Source: Streptomyces showdoensis (GTDB taxonomy: Bacteria > Actinomycetota > Actinomycetes > Streptomycetales > Streptomycetaceae). From it: a stretch of 64,000 bases of DNA. The DNA lies in NCBI RefSeq assembly GCF_039535475.1, contig NZ_BAAAXG010000026.1:2661501-2725500 (forward strand). The letters run 5' to 3'. A program made the position numbers and the translations under genes. The notes under the pieces were generated by a model, which was not told the origin of the DNA, made no database searches, and saw only the letters and a list, made by a program, of their open reading frames with translations. How positions within the stretch are numbered: the stretch's first letter is position 1; each line of letters begins with the position of its first letter. This document shows positions 1-8,590 of this stretch, piece by piece.

Positions 1-9
1 TCTGGACCG

Positions 10-42
10 CGTGGTCTACACCAATTAATGGTGTAGACCAGT
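10..42 (-). promoter_or_regulatory. Two adjacent dre (DasR-type) operators
   Basis: Two 16-bp dre-like sites lie almost back to back at 10-25 (core TGGTCTACACCA) and 27-42 (core TGGTGTAGACCA). Each core is one base from the palindromic dre core TGGTCTAGACCA known for Streptomyces DasR, the GntR regulator of GlcNAc and chitin genes. No coding region starts to their right on the plus strand and the minus-strand PTS gene has already ended, so I infer they control a gene that starts left of the window and runs leftward, possibly a second PTS permease. Confidence 0.8.
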
Positions 43-115
43 TGTAGCACGTGTGACTTAGATAAGGAACCTTCGAATTTTGTGGGCTCAGCCATAGCCG
101 GACAACCGACGACAT

Positions 116-146
116 AAGGCCCCCGGACCAGGGGTCCGAGGGCCTT
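116..146 (-). terminator. Hairpin terminator after nagE
   Basis: Two 14-nt arms (116-129 and 133-146) pair with a single C/A mismatch around a 3-nt loop. The hairpin lies 54 nt past the stop of the PTS IIC gene, as expected for its transcription end. Confidence 0.6.
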
Positions 147-199
147 GCGGAGGGGGCGAAAGGTGGTCCATCGCCCCGGGGGAGGGGGGTCGGAAGGGC

Positions 200-1501
200 C
201 TACGCCTTGGTGTTGTCCCGCTCCAGTTCGTCGCCCACCTCGTCCGGTTCGCGGCCCGGGGTCGGGAGGTTGAACCTGGTGATCGCGAAGCGGAAGATCG
301 CGTAGTAGACGACGGCGAAGCACAGGCCGATCGGGATGATCAGCCACGGCTTGGTGGCCAGGCCCCAGTTGATCACGTAGTCGATCAGGCCGGCCGAGAA
401 GCTGAAGCCGTCGTGTACGCCGAGGGCCCAGGTCACCGCCATCGACACACCGGTCAGCAGCGCGTGGATCGCGTACAGCACCGGGGCGATGAAGAGGAAC
501 GAGTACTCGATCGGCTCGGTGATGCCGGTGACGAACGAGGTCAGGCCGACCGAGAGCATCATGCCGCCGACCTCCTTGCGCCGGTGCGGCTTGGCGCAGT
601 GGGCGATGGCCAGGGCGGCGGCCGGCAGGGCGAACATCATGATCGGGAAGAAGCCCGAGGTGAACTGACCGGCGGCCGGGTCGCCCGCCAGGAACATGCT
701 GATGTCACCGTGGACCACCGTGCCGTCCGGCTTGGTGTACGAGCCGAACTGGAACCAGACCGGCACGTTCAGGAACTGGTGCAGACCGATCACCAGCAGC
801 GCGCGGTTGGCCACGCCGAAGATGCCGGAGCCCCACGAGCCGAGTCCGACCAGCCAGTCGCTGAAGCTCTCCAGACCGTCGCCGATCGGCGGCCAGATCC
901 ACAGGCAGAGGGCGGCGAAGGCGATGCCGACGAAGGCCATGATGATCGGGACGAGCCGGCGGCCGTTGAAGAAGCCGAGCCAGTCGACCAGCTTCACCCG
1001 GTGGTAGCGCTGCCAGAAGAAGGCGGCCAGCAGGCCCATGATGATGCCGCCGAAGACGCCGGGGTTCTGGTACGTGTACCCGGCGAAGGTGTCACCGGCG
1101 CCGAGGCAGCCGCCGTTGATGTCCTTGGTGCCCTCCGGGCAGGACTTGGGGAAGGCGTGCAGCACGCCCCGGTAGACGAGGAAACCGGCCACGGCGGCGA
1201 GGGCGGTGGAGCCGTCCGCCTTCTTCGCCATGCCGATCGCGACGCCGATGCAGAAGAGCAGGGGCAGGCCGAGGTCGGCGTCGAGGAGCGCGCCACCGGC
1301 TCCCGCCATGACCTTGGCGACGTTGGTCCAGCCCAGGCCCTCGTCGCCGAAGACGTCCGGCTGGCCGAGCCGCCCGATGATGCCGGCCGCGGGGAGGACG
1401 GCGATGGGCAGCTGCAGGCTGCGGCCCATCTTCTGCAGCCCTTGGAAGAAGCCGTTCCAATGCGACTTCTTCGGTGCGGCTGCGGCGCTCGTACTGCTCA
1501 T
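200..1501 (-). CDS. nagE: PTS N-acetylglucosamine transporter, subunit IIC
   Basis: Membrane permease of the phosphoenolpyruvate sugar phosphotransferase system, most likely for N-acetylglucosamine; it carries the sugar inward while IIB phosphorylates it. The 433-residue protein is almost entirely hydrophobic helices and carries the family signature GITEPIE near residue 320, part of the sugar-binding site. No IIB domain is fused; a separate IIB gene is divergent from it at 1748. The start is the ATG at 1501, preceded by GGAGG; an upstream in-frame start has no ribosome site. A dre operator 59 bp upstream implies DasR control. Streptomyces often has two IIC paralogues (NagE1/NagE2); which one this is cannot be decided here. 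Confidence 0.9.
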   Translation of the reverse strand: MSSTSAAAAPKKSHWNGFFQGLQKMGRSLQLPIAVLPAAGIIGRLGQPDVFGDEGLGWTNVAKVMAGAGGALLDADLGLPLLFCIGVAIGMAKKADGSTALAAVAGFLVYRGVLHAFPKSCPEGTKDINGGCLGAGDTFAGYTYQNPGVFGGIIMGLLAAFFWQRYHRVKLVDWLGFFNGRRLVPIIMAFVGIAFAALCLWIWPPIGDGLESFSDWLVGLGSWGSGIFGVANRALLVIGLHQFLNVPVWFQFGSYTKPDGTVVHGDISMFLAGDPAAGQFTSGFFPIMMFALPAAALAIAHCAKPHRRKEVGGMMLSVGLTSFVTGITEPIEYSFLFIAPVLYAIHALLTGVSMAVTWALGVHDGFSFSAGLIDYVINWGLATKPWLIIPIGLCFAVVYYAIFRFAITRFNLPTPGREPDEVGDELERDNTKA

Positions 1502-1559
1502 CGGCGTCCTCCCTGACCCGACATGGCCCCGGAACAATCCGGACCAGGCTCTCGTTCAC

Positions 1560-1575
1560 ACTGGTGTAGACCAGT
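1560..1575. promoter_or_regulatory. dre operator between nagE and nagF
   Basis: The 16-mer ACTGGTGTAGACCAGT matches the Streptomyces DasR box (ACTGGTCTAGACCACT type) and is a near-perfect palindrome. It lies 59 bp upstream of nagE and 173 bp upstream of nagF on the opposite strand, so it could control both divergent genes. DasR released from dre by glucosamine-6-phosphate is the known mechanism. Confidence 0.85.
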
Positions 1576-1747
1576 TGCGATAGGCTCCCCGGGGCCGATC
1601 GAGGGCAGGCCGCCGGTGATCGTCATCATTCGGCAGAACGGCGGACTTCGCTCGCGAGACTGGTCCAACCGTGGGTTACCGTGACAAAGCGGACCTCCGG
1701 TGCGCCGAGACTCACGTTCTTTGAACGGAACGGACAGGGAGAAACAC

Positions 1748-1981
1748 ATGGCCAGCAAGGCTGAGAAGATCGTCGCCGGGCTCGGTGGGATCGAGAACAT
1801 CGAAGAGGTCGAGGGCTGCATCACCCGCCTCCGCACCGAGGTCATCGACCCGTCCAAGGTCGACGAGGCCGCCCTCAAGGCCGCCGGCGCCCACGGCGTC
1901 GTGAAGATGGGCACCGCCATCCAGGTCGTCATCGGCACCGACGCGGACCCGATCGCCGCGGACATCGAAGACATGATGTGA
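1748..1981 (+). CDS. nagF: PTS GlcNAc transporter, subunit IIB
   Basis: Soluble IIB phosphocarrier of 77 residues that passes phosphate to the sugar entering through IIC. It has the glucose/GlcNAc-family IIB signature with the phospho-acceptor cysteine C24 in EGCITRLR, and the later segment ending in GTDADPIA. The length equals a stand-alone IIB domain. The start is ATG 1748 with an AGGGAGAAA-type ribosome site. It is divergent from nagE and followed by a strong hairpin at 2008-2046, so it is probably monocistronic. The dre site at 1560 suggests DasR regulation. Confidence 0.9.
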   Translation: MASKAEKIVAGLGGIENIEEVEGCITRLRTEVIDPSKVDEAALKAAGAHGVVKMGTAIQVVIGTDADPIAADIEDMM

Positions 1982-2007
1982 GCGGTCGCCTCCGCGACTG
2001 ACGCATC

Positions 2008-2046
2008 GACGAGGGCCCGTTCCGGCAGGGGAACGGGCCCTTCGTC
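2008..2046 (+). terminator. Terminator after nagF
   Basis: A long inverted repeat (GGGCCCGTTCC against GGAACGGGCCC, extended by GACG/CGTC) lies 27 nt after the nagF stop and just before the rph promoter. Confidence 0.75.
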
Positions 2047-2055
2047 ATGTGCGGC

Positions 2056-2061
2056 TACGCT
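2056..2061 (+). promoter_or_regulatory. -10 box of a leaderless rph transcript
   Basis: TACGCT lies 6 nt before the rph ATG and no Shine-Dalgarno sequence is present. Transcription would start at or next to the start codon, as is common in Streptomyces. Confidence 0.5.
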
Positions 2062-2067
2062 CGTCCC

Positions 2068-2799
<732 letters not shown>

Positions 2800-2813
2800 G
2801 GACCCCGGGCGTC

Positions 2814-2860
2814 TGTCTGGATACGGGCGCACGGGTCGAACCGTGCGCCCCGTCCAGACA
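2814..2860 (+). terminator. Long hairpin terminator after rph
   Basis: An 8-bp outer stem (2814-2821 with 2853-2860) encloses a perfect 10-bp stem (GGGCGCACGG at 2825-2834 with 2841-2850). It begins 14 nt after the rph stop. Confidence 0.7.
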
Positions 2861-2888
2861 TTCAGGTACGAGGGGGAGGACCCAACTC

Positions 2889-3272
2889 TTGAAGCGCCGC
2901 CGCTCCATAGCGCTCGCCGTCGCCACCGCCGCCGCACTCACCGGACTGGTCGGCTGCGGTGCGCTCGACAAGGCCATGGACTGCGTCAAGACCGCCGACG
3001 CCATCGCCACCTCGGTCGACAAGCTCTCGCAGGCCGTCTCCAGCGCCTCCAACGACCCGACCCAGATCGAGGAGGCCCTGAACAGCATCGACACGGAGCT
3101 GGGCAACCTCAAGAACTCGACGGACAACGCGGACCTGTCCAAGGCGGTGGACGACCTCACCAAGGGCGTCGACTCCGTCCGCGCGGCGGTCAAGAACGGC
3201 GACACCACCCCCGACATCAAGCCGATCACGGACGCGGCGACGGAGGTCGGCAAGGTCTGCACGCCGGGCTAG
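2889..3272 (+). CDS. Small secreted lipoprotein of unknown function
   Basis: A 127-residue protein with a lipoprotein signal: basic start (KRRRS), hydrophobic stretch and lipobox LVGC, with lipidation expected at C23. The mature part is Asp/Lys/Ser-rich and probably helical, with one further cysteine near residue 32 and another near the C-terminus (VCTPG), which could form a disulfide. The start is a rare TTG at 2889, supported by GGGAGGA at 2874-2880; no ATG or GTG is positioned to give the signal peptide. It sits between rph and rdgB. I do not recognise a named family and assign no function. Confidence 0.75.
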   Translation: MKRRRSIALAVATAAALTGLVGCGALDKAMDCVKTADAIATSVDKLSQAVSSASNDPTQIEEALNSIDTELGNLKNSTDNADLSKAVDDLTKGVDSVRAAVKNGDTTPDIKPITDAATEVGKVCTPG

Positions 3273-3331
3273 CCCGGACCGCCGACCAGGGGCCGCACCG
3301 TCCTGCCGGGGCGGCCCCCGATAATCGGCAC

Positions 3332-3935
3332 ATGACCCGTCTGATCCTCGCCACCCGCAACGCGGGCAAGATCACCGAACTCCACGCGATCCTCGCCGAC
3401 GCCGGACTCGACCACGAGCTCGTCGGCGCGGACGCGTTCCCCGAGATCCCCGACGTCAAGGAAACCGGCGTCACCTTCGCCGAGAACGCCCTCCTCAAGG
3501 CCCACGCCCTCGCCCGGGCCACCGGCCTGCCCGCCGTCGCCGACGACTCCGGCCTCTGCGTGGACGTCCTCAACGGCGCCCCCGGCATCTTCTCGGCCCG
3601 CTGGGCCGGCCGCCACGGCGACGACAAGGCCAACCTGGACCTGCTCCTCGCCCAGCTCGCCGACATCGACGCCCCCCCACCGCGCCGCCCACTTCGCCTG
3701 CTCCGCCGCCCTCGCCCTGCCCGACGGCACCGAACGCGTCGTCGAGGGCCGCATGCGAGGCACCCTGCGCCACACCCCGGCGGGCACCAACGGCTTCGGC
3801 TACGACCCGATCCTCCAGCCGGACGGCCACACGGTGACCTGCGCCGAACTGACCCCGGCGGAGAAGAACGCGATCAGCCACCGCGGCAAGGCCTTCCGGG
3901 CCCTGGTGCCGGTGGTGCGGGAGCTGTTGGGCTGA
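3332..3935 (+). pseudogene. rdgB: RdgB/HAM1 non-canonical purine NTP pyrophosphatase, frameshifted
   Basis: Homologue of the enzyme that hydrolyses dITP, dXTP and ITP to keep deaminated purines out of nucleic acid. The first half begins with the family signature LILATRNAGKITEL and contains the catalytic VADDSGLCVDVLNGAPGI segment; the second half contains TPAGTNGFGYDPI and ISHRGKAF. These halves are in different frames. A run of seven C at 3672-3678 follows GAC; six would keep the frame and restore the expected HRAAHFACSAALALPDGTER stretch. So there is a single +1 lesion, either an inactivating mutation or a homopolymer sequencing error. The -10 GATAAT sits 6 nt before ATG 3332, suggesting a leaderless transcript. 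Confidence 0.9.
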
Positions 3936-3961
3936 CATCGCCCGAGGAAAGAACGCGTGAG

Positions 3962-4045
3962 TGCGGCCGGGGGGACTCGAACCCCCACGGGTTTTACCCC
4001 ACTGGGACCTAAACCCAGCGTGACTGCCAATTCCACCACGGCCGC
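3962..4045 (-). tRNA. tRNA-Leu (anticodon TAG)
   Basis: An 84-nt class II tRNA read on the minus strand. The acceptor stem is GCGGCCG paired with CGGCCGC, the D-arm is followed by an anticodon arm CTGGG-TTTAGGT-CCCAG with anticodon TAG, then a long variable arm and the T-loop GGTTCGAGTCC. No CCA is encoded. It decodes CUA and other CUN leucine codons. Confidence 0.95.
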
Positions 4046-4048
4046 TCG

Positions 4049-4076
4049 CTGCCCGGCCATGCTACTGGCCGGGCAG
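4049..4076 (-). terminator. Terminator between bcp and tRNA-Leu
   Basis: A perfect 11-bp stem (CTGCCCGGCCA with TGGCCGGGCAG, 6-nt loop) lies just after the bcp stop and before the tRNA 5' end on the same strand. Confidence 0.7.
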
Positions 4077-4096
4077 GCTCCGTCACAGGAGCGGGG

Positions 4097-4564
4097 TCAG
4101 ATCCCCAGGTCCTTGATGATCTTGGCGACGTGGCCGGTCGCCTTCACGTTGTAGAGGGCGCGCTCGACCTTGCCCTCCTCGTCGACGACGACGGTCGACC
4201 GGATCACGCCGGTCACCACCTTGCCGTACAGCTTCTTCTCGCCGAAGGCGCCGTACGCCTCCAGGACCTTCTTCTCCGGGTCGCCGACCAGCGTGACCTT
4301 CAGGTTCTCCTTGTCGCGGAACTTCGCCAGCTTCTCCGGCTTGTCCGGGGACACGCCGATGACGTCGTAGCCCGCACCGGCCAGCAGCTCCAGGTTGTCC
4401 GTGAAGTCGCAGGCCTGCTTGGTGCAGCCGGGGGTCAGGGCGGCCGGGTAGAAGTAGACGATGACCTTGCGGCCCTTGTGGTCCGCGAGGGAGACCTCGT
4501 TGCCGTCCGCGTCGGGAAGGGTGAAGGCGGGGGCGGTGTCGCCGGGCTGCAGTCGCTCGCTCAT
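4097..4564 (-). CDS. bcp: Thioredoxin-dependent peroxiredoxin (BCP/PrxQ)
   Basis: Cytoplasmic thiol peroxidase of the BCP/PrxQ class, reducing hydrogen peroxide and organic peroxides with thioredoxin as reductant. The 155-residue length is standard. The peroxidatic cysteine is C47 in ALTPGCTKQAC and C52, five residues later, is the usual resolving cysteine of atypical 2-Cys members; the preceding KVIVYFYP strand is also typical. The start ATG 4564 has GAGGAG upstream. It is transcribed toward tRNA-Leu and ends in a hairpin terminator, so it is probably monocistronic. Confidence 0.97.
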   Translation of the reverse strand: MSERLQPGDTAPAFTLPDADGNEVSLADHKGRKVIVYFYPAALTPGCTKQACDFTDNLELLAGAGYDVIGVSPDKPEKLAKFRDKENLKVTLVGDPEKKVLEAYGAFGEKKLYGKVVTGVIRSTVVVDEEGKVERALYNVKATGHVAKIIKDLGI

Positions 4565-4706
4565 GGCTCTCCTCGGGAATGTTCGCGTACGCGTTCAGAG
4601 CCTAATGGGGGTCGGGGACGACCCGCGGGCGCGGAAGCTGACAGACTGTCCATGGACGACCGGAACACGCCGGTACTCGCCGGTACACGACTACGGAGGC
4701 AGCGCG

Positions 4707-5027
4707 GTGTCGGACGCCAGGACCCCTGCGCAGATCGAGGCGGACATCGTCCGCCGACGCGAGCAGCTCGCCGTCACTCTCGACGAGATCGGCATTCGGG
4801 TGCACCCGAAGACGATCATCGGCGACGCGAAGGCGAAGGTCGCCGCCACGGTCGACCACACCGCCGGGCGCGCCTTCGTGGCCGTCAACCGCGTCGTCTC
4901 GGACGTGAAGGCCCGCTTCACCCACGAGGACGGCGCGCCCCGCCTGGAGCGCGTGGTGCCGGTGGCACTGGTGGCCGTCGCGGTCGTCGGGCTGATCGCC
5001 GCGTCCGCCCGCAAGGGCAGGGACTGA
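4707..5027 (+). CDS. DUF3618-type membrane-anchored protein
   Basis: A 106-residue protein whose N-terminus (RTPAQIEADIVRRREQLA followed by a conserved helix) matches the DUF3618 family of actinobacterial proteins. A basic helical middle part is followed by one C-terminal membrane segment at roughly residues 84-100 and a short basic tail (ARKGRD). The start is GTG 4707, with GGAGG 7 nt upstream. Function is unknown; family members are often found near stress-related membrane proteins. It is followed after 76 nt by the GroES-like gene. Confidence 0.8.
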   Translation: MSDARTPAQIEADIVRRREQLAVTLDEIGIRVHPKTIIGDAKAKVAATVDHTAGRAFVAVNRVVSDVKARFTHEDGAPRLERVVPVALVAVAVVGLIAASARKGRD

Positions 5028-5103
5028 GGAACCGGGGCAACGGAACGCCCCGACCGGGCCGTCCCGGGTACGGGCGACACGCCCGGGCAGGTAGGTTCGA
5101 GTC

Positions 5104-5442
5104 GTGAGCGACAACACCCACGACAAGCTGCCCATCCGGATGCTCCACGACCGGGTCCTGGTCCGTACCGACACCCCGGAAGGGGAACGGCGCTCGGGCG
5201 GCGGCATCCTCATCCCGGCGACCGCGGCCGTCGGCCGCCGGCTGGCCTGGGCCGAGGTGGTCGCGGTCGGGCAGAACGTCCGGACCGTCGAGATCGGCGA
5301 CCGGGTCCTGTACGACCCCGAGGACCGCGCCGAGGTCGAGGTGCGCGGGGTCGCGTACGTCCTGATGCGCGAGCGCGACCTGCACGCCGTCGCCGCCGAC
5401 CGTTTCCAGGGGCAGTCCGACTCGACCGGGCTGTACCTGTAG
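5104..5442 (+). CDS. GroES-like co-chaperone domain protein
   Basis: A 112-residue protein with the Cpn10 fold signature: KLPIRMLHDRVLVR at the start, then GILIPATAA in the mobile-loop region, VVAVGQNVR, and a closing VLMRERDLHAV. It is longer than canonical GroES at its C-terminus and its mobile loop is diverged, so it is probably a paralogue rather than the main GroES; no groEL is adjacent. The start is GTG 5104, with the -10-like TAGGTT 6 nt upstream, which suggests a leaderless mRNA. A perfect 14-bp hairpin follows. Confidence 0.8.
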   Translation: MSDNTHDKLPIRMLHDRVLVRTDTPEGERRSGGGILIPATAAVGRRLAWAEVVAVGQNVRTVEIGDRVLYDPEDRAEVEVRGVAYVLMRERDLHAVAADRFQGQSDSTGLYL

Positions 5443-5466
5443 CGCGCGGCCTCCTCCCCGTACACG

Positions 5467-5498
5467 AAGGGCCTGGTGACCGGTGTCACCAGGCCCTT
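5467..5498. terminator. Strong hairpin terminator after the GroES-like gene
   Basis: A perfect 14-bp stem (AAGGGCCTGGTGAC paired with its complement) with a CGGT loop, ending in TTT. It separates the GroES-like gene from the riboswitch-controlled exporter. Confidence 0.8.
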
Positions 5499-5525
5499 TG
5501 CCCGTTCTTTGCTAGGCTGGGGACA

Positions 5526-5568
5526 CCCGACGAGACGCGCCGTACCGGGTTTCACGACAAGACGACGC
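5526..5568 (+). ncRNA. Guanidine-III (ykkC-III) riboswitch
   Basis: The sequence CCCGACGAG, then GCGCCGTACCGGG, then GACAAGACGACGC reproduces the conserved core of guanidine-III riboswitches: the paired CCCG/CGGG ends of P1 and the pseudoknot between GCGCCGT and ACGACGC. A -10-like TAGGCT at 5513-5518 places the transcript start at or next to the aptamer 5' end. The aptamer ends 20 nt before the GGAGGT ribosome site (5589-5594) of sugE, so control is probably at translation initiation. Guanidinium binding would turn on the exporter. Confidence 0.88.
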
Positions 5569-5605
5569 ACCCCTGTTGATCCGTCTCGCGGAGGTGTTCG
5601 TCGTC

Positions 5606-5926
5606 ATGGCCTGGGTCCTTCTCATCATCGCCGGTCTGCTCGAGGTCGGCTGGTCGATCGGCATGAAGTACACCGAGGGCTTCACCCGGCTCTGGCCCAG
5701 CGTCTTCACGGGCGCCGGGATCGTCCTCTCGATGGTGCTGCTCTCGCAGGCCGCCAAGACCCTGCCGATCGGCACGGCGTACGGCGTCTGGGTCGGCATC
5801 GGCGCGGCCGGTGCGGCGGTGTTCGGCATGCTGGTGCTCGGTGAGCCGGCGACCGCCGCCCGGATCTTCTTCGTCTGTCTGCTGCTGGTGGCCGTGGTCG
5901 GCCTCAAGGCGACCTCGGGTCACTGA
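5606..5926 (+). CDS. sugE: SugE/Gdx-type small multidrug resistance guanidinium exporter
   Basis: Four-helix SMR transporter of 106 residues; Gdx members export guanidinium in exchange for protons as antiparallel dimers. The opening MAWVLLIIAGLLEVGW contains the essential membrane glutamate (E13), and the following KYTEGFTRLWPS and GTAYGVWVGIGAAGA motifs are typical of SugE rather than EmrE. The ATG at 5606 is preferred over an upstream in-frame TTG because GGAGGT lies at 5589-5594. The guanidine-III aptamer directly upstream strongly supports guanidinium as substrate. Its 3' end overlaps the convergent penicillin-binding protein gene by 7 bp. Confidence 0.93.
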   Translation: MAWVLLIIAGLLEVGWSIGMKYTEGFTRLWPSVFTGAGIVLSMVLLSQAAKTLPIGTAYGVWVGIGAAGAAVFGMLVLGEPATAARIFFVCLLLVAVVGLKATSGH

Positions 5927-8481
5927 CCGGGGGCGGGGGCGGGGGCGGTGTCAGGGCCGGGCCCTGCGCCCGGGCCGGTGTCAGGGCCGGGGTCGGTGCC
6001 GTGGGCCGGGGTGCCCGTCAGGTCGTTCCCCAGGCCCCCCGGACCGCCGGGGCCGTCCGGCGCGGGCGCGCTGTGCGCCGGTGGCCGAGGTGCCTCCCGT
6101 ACGGGCTCCGGGGCCTGCTCCCGTTCCCGTACGGGCTCCTGGCCGTGGCCCGGGCCCGTACGCCGGTCGTCCTCGCGCCGGGGTCCGGCCCCGGCCTGCT
6201 CCCACCGCTGCGCCCCCTTCGGCCCCGCCGTCCCGCGCGGCGGCCTGCGGTCGGCCGCCCCCGGGCCCTCGAAGCCCTGCGCCCCGTCCGGGAGGTCCGG
6301 CATCGGGGGCACCTGCGGCAGCTCTTCCGCGCCCTCCATGAGCCGCAGGTCGAACTCCTTCGGCGGGACCCCCGCGAGCGCCTCGCGGGTGAACTGGGCC
6401 CAGATCTCGGTGGGCGGCCCGCCCCCGTTGATGCGGGGCAGGCCCAGCGCCCCGTACAGCGGTTCCTGGCGGCCCGACTCCGGGTCCTGGCCCATCATCG
6501 CCACCACCGTCGCCAGCTCGGGGGTGTAGCCGGCGAACCAGGCCGCCTTGTCGTCCTCCGCCGTGCCCGTCTTGCCCGCCGCCGGCCGCCCGGCCGCGAG
6601 CGCCGCCGTGCCGGTCCCGCCCTGGACGACGCTCCGCAGCACGGACGTCGTCGTGTCGGCGGCCTCACGGCCGATCGCCTGGCCGGCCCCGGCCGGGCCC
6701 GCGGTGCCCGGCAGCGCCAGCTCCTCGCCGCCCCGGGCGACCTTCTCGACCAGGGTGTACGTGCCGTGGGAGCCGTGGTTGGCGAGCGTGGCGTACGCCT
6801 GCGCGAGGTCCAGGACGCTCGCCGTGGCCGGGCCGAGCGCGATGGAGGGGGAGGAGGTGAGGTCGGGGGTGTTCCGGGGCAGGCCGAGCGCGACCGCGGC
6901 CTCGCGGACCCGGCCGGGGCCGACGTCCACGGCCATCTGCGCGTACACGGCGTTCACCGACCGGTCGGTGGCGGACCGCACGGTGATGTCGCCGTAGCTG
7001 GTGTCGTCCTCGTTCGCCGGGTCGTAGAGGGCGCCGTTCCACCCCTGCACCGGGCGCCGGTTGTCGCCGTCGTAGTAGGTGTTCGGCGTGATCCGTTCAC
7101 CCTCCTGGGTCAGTGCGCCGTGCTGGAGCGCCGCGGCGAGGACGAAGGGCTTGAAGGTGGAGCCGACCTGGTAGTCGCGGCGGGTGGCGTTGTTGACGAA
7201 CTGCCGGGTGTAGTCGATGCCGCCGTAGAGGGCGACGACCCGGCCGCTCGCCGGTTCGACGGCCGCGCCGCCGACCCGTACGTACCGGTCGGCGGGGTTG
7301 CGGGCCGGGTCCAGCCTGTCGTTCACGTGCTCGTCGACGGCCCGCACGAGGGCGTCCTGCTTGGCCCGCTCCAGGGTGGTGGTGATCCGGAAGCCCCCGG
7401 CGGCCAGGGTCTTCTCGTCGACGATCCCGCGCTCGGTCAGGTACTGGGCGACGGCCTGCGCGAGGTAGCCGCGCTGCCCGGAGAGGCCGGCCGAGGCGTG
7501 GGCCGGCTGCGGGGTGGGGAAGACGGCGGCGGCGCGGCCGGCGGGGGACAGCCAGCCCTCCTTGACCATGCCGTCGAGGACGTAGCGCCAGCGGGCGAGC
7601 GCGCGGGGCCGGTTCTCGGGGTGGGCGGCGACGTCGTACGCGTTGGGGGCGTTGAGCAGCGAGGCGAGGTACGCGCCCTCGGCGGTGTCGAGGTCCTTGG
7701 CGTCCTTGCCGTAGTAGGCGCGGGCGGCGGCCTGGATCCCGTACGCGTTGCGCCCGAAGTAACTGGTGTTCAGGTACCCCTCCAGGATCTCCGCCTTGCT
7801 CTTCTCGCGGCCCAGCTTGATCGCGATGAAGAACTCCTTCGCCTTGCGGGTGAGGGTCTGCTCCTGGCCCAGGTAGTAGTTCTTGACGTACTGCTGGGTG
7901 ATGGTCGAGCCGGACTGGCGGCCCTTGCCGGTGAGGGTGTTCCAGGTGGCGCGGACCATGGCCCGGGGGTCGACCGCGGGCGCCGTGTGGAAGTCGCGGT
8001 CCTCGGCGGCCAGCACGGCGTCCCGGACGCCGGCCGGGACCTGCGCCAGGCTCACGTTCTCCCGGTCGACCTCGCCGGCGCGGGCGATCGGGCTGCCGTC
8101 GCTGTAGAGGAACAGGTTGGACTGGGCGACCGCGGTGGCGTTGGCGGACGGGATGTCCACGAGGAGGTAGCCGGCGACGAAGCCGCCGAGCAGCAGCAGG
8201 CCGCCGAGGACGACGAGCCCGAGCAGTCGCCGCAGGAGGCGGCGGGGACCGCGGGGGCGGTGGGGGTGGCGCCCGCGGGACGGGGGCGGGGGCGGGGACG
8301 CGGCGGGGACGGTCGGGTCCCGGGGCTCCCAGGAGGAGGACTCGGCGGACGTCCCACCGGACGTTCCACCGGACGTGCCGTCTGGCACCCCATGTGATGG
8401 CCCGCCTCGCGCCCCACGTGACGGCCCACGTGACGGGCCACGTGATGGGCCATCGGATGACCTGCCGAATGAAAGGGACAT
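5920..8481 (-). CDS. Class A penicillin-binding protein (transglycosylase/transpeptidase)
   Basis: Bifunctional murein synthase of about 853 residues. Order: a Gly/Pro/Ser-rich cytoplasmic tail with repeated GPSR units, one membrane segment near residues 85-107, a GT51 glycosyltransferase domain (AAEDRDFH with its catalytic glutamate, then GSTITQQYVKN), and a penicillin-binding transpeptidase domain with STFK (nucleophile Ser), SVN and KTGT motifs in order. A long Pro/Gly-rich extracellular C-terminus follows. I chose ATG 8481 (MSLSFGRSS) because the longer in-frame start would overlap the divergent ABC gene's control region. The length and domain order fit actinobacterial PonA-type enzymes. 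Confidence 0.93.
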   Translation of the reverse strand: MSLSFGRSSDGPSRGPSRGPSRGARGGPSHGVPDGTSGGTSGGTSAESSSWEPRDPTVPAASPPPPPSRGRHPHRPRGPRRLLRRLLGLVVLGGLLLLGGFVAGYLLVDIPSANATAVAQSNLFLYSDGSPIARAGEVDRENVSLAQVPAGVRDAVLAAEDRDFHTAPAVDPRAMVRATWNTLTGKGRQSGSTITQQYVKNYYLGQEQTLTRKAKEFFIAIKLGREKSKAEILEGYLNTSYFGRNAYGIQAAARAYYGKDAKDLDTAEGAYLASLLNAPNAYDVAAHPENRPRALARWRYVLDGMVKEGWLSPAGRAAAVFPTPQPAHASAGLSGQRGYLAQAVAQYLTERGIVDEKTLAAGGFRITTTLERAKQDALVRAVDEHVNDRLDPARNPADRYVRVGGAAVEPASGRVVALYGGIDYTRQFVNNATRRDYQVGSTFKPFVLAAALQHGALTQEGERITPNTYYDGDNRRPVQGWNGALYDPANEDDTSYGDITVRSATDRSVNAVYAQMAVDVGPGRVREAAVALGLPRNTPDLTSSPSIALGPATASVLDLAQAYATLANHGSHGTYTLVEKVARGGEELALPGTAGPAGAGQAIGREAADTTTSVLRSVVQGGTGTAALAAGRPAAGKTGTAEDDKAAWFAGYTPELATVVAMMGQDPESGRQEPLYGALGLPRINGGGPPTEIWAQFTREALAGVPPKEFDLRLMEGAEELPQVPPMPDLPDGAQGFEGPGAADRRPPRGTAGPKGAQRWEQAGAGPRREDDRRTGPGHGQEPVREREQAPEPVREAPRPPAHSAPAPDGPGGPGGLGNDLTGTPAHGTDPGPDTGPGAGPGPDTAPAPAPGQ

Positions 8482-8590
8482 AAGGTCACATCCTGCCCCT
8501 GCGGGCCCGAAAACCGGTCGCGACGGCACGGGAAGTCCCCCTAAGGTCGGGCCCTTTGCGCGGAGTGACCGACCGGAGGGAGCAGGGGAC

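Noticed and set aside
1659..1672. Possible extra dre site (ACTGGTCCAACCGT) upstream of nagF
   Set aside because: Only the left half matches and the spacing of the right half is wrong by two bases; reported sites are clearly better.
8415..8444. Three CACGTG palindromes every 12 bp at the start of the penicillin-binding protein gene
   Set aside because: They fall within coding sequence and are fully explained by repeated Gly-Pro-Ser-Arg codons.
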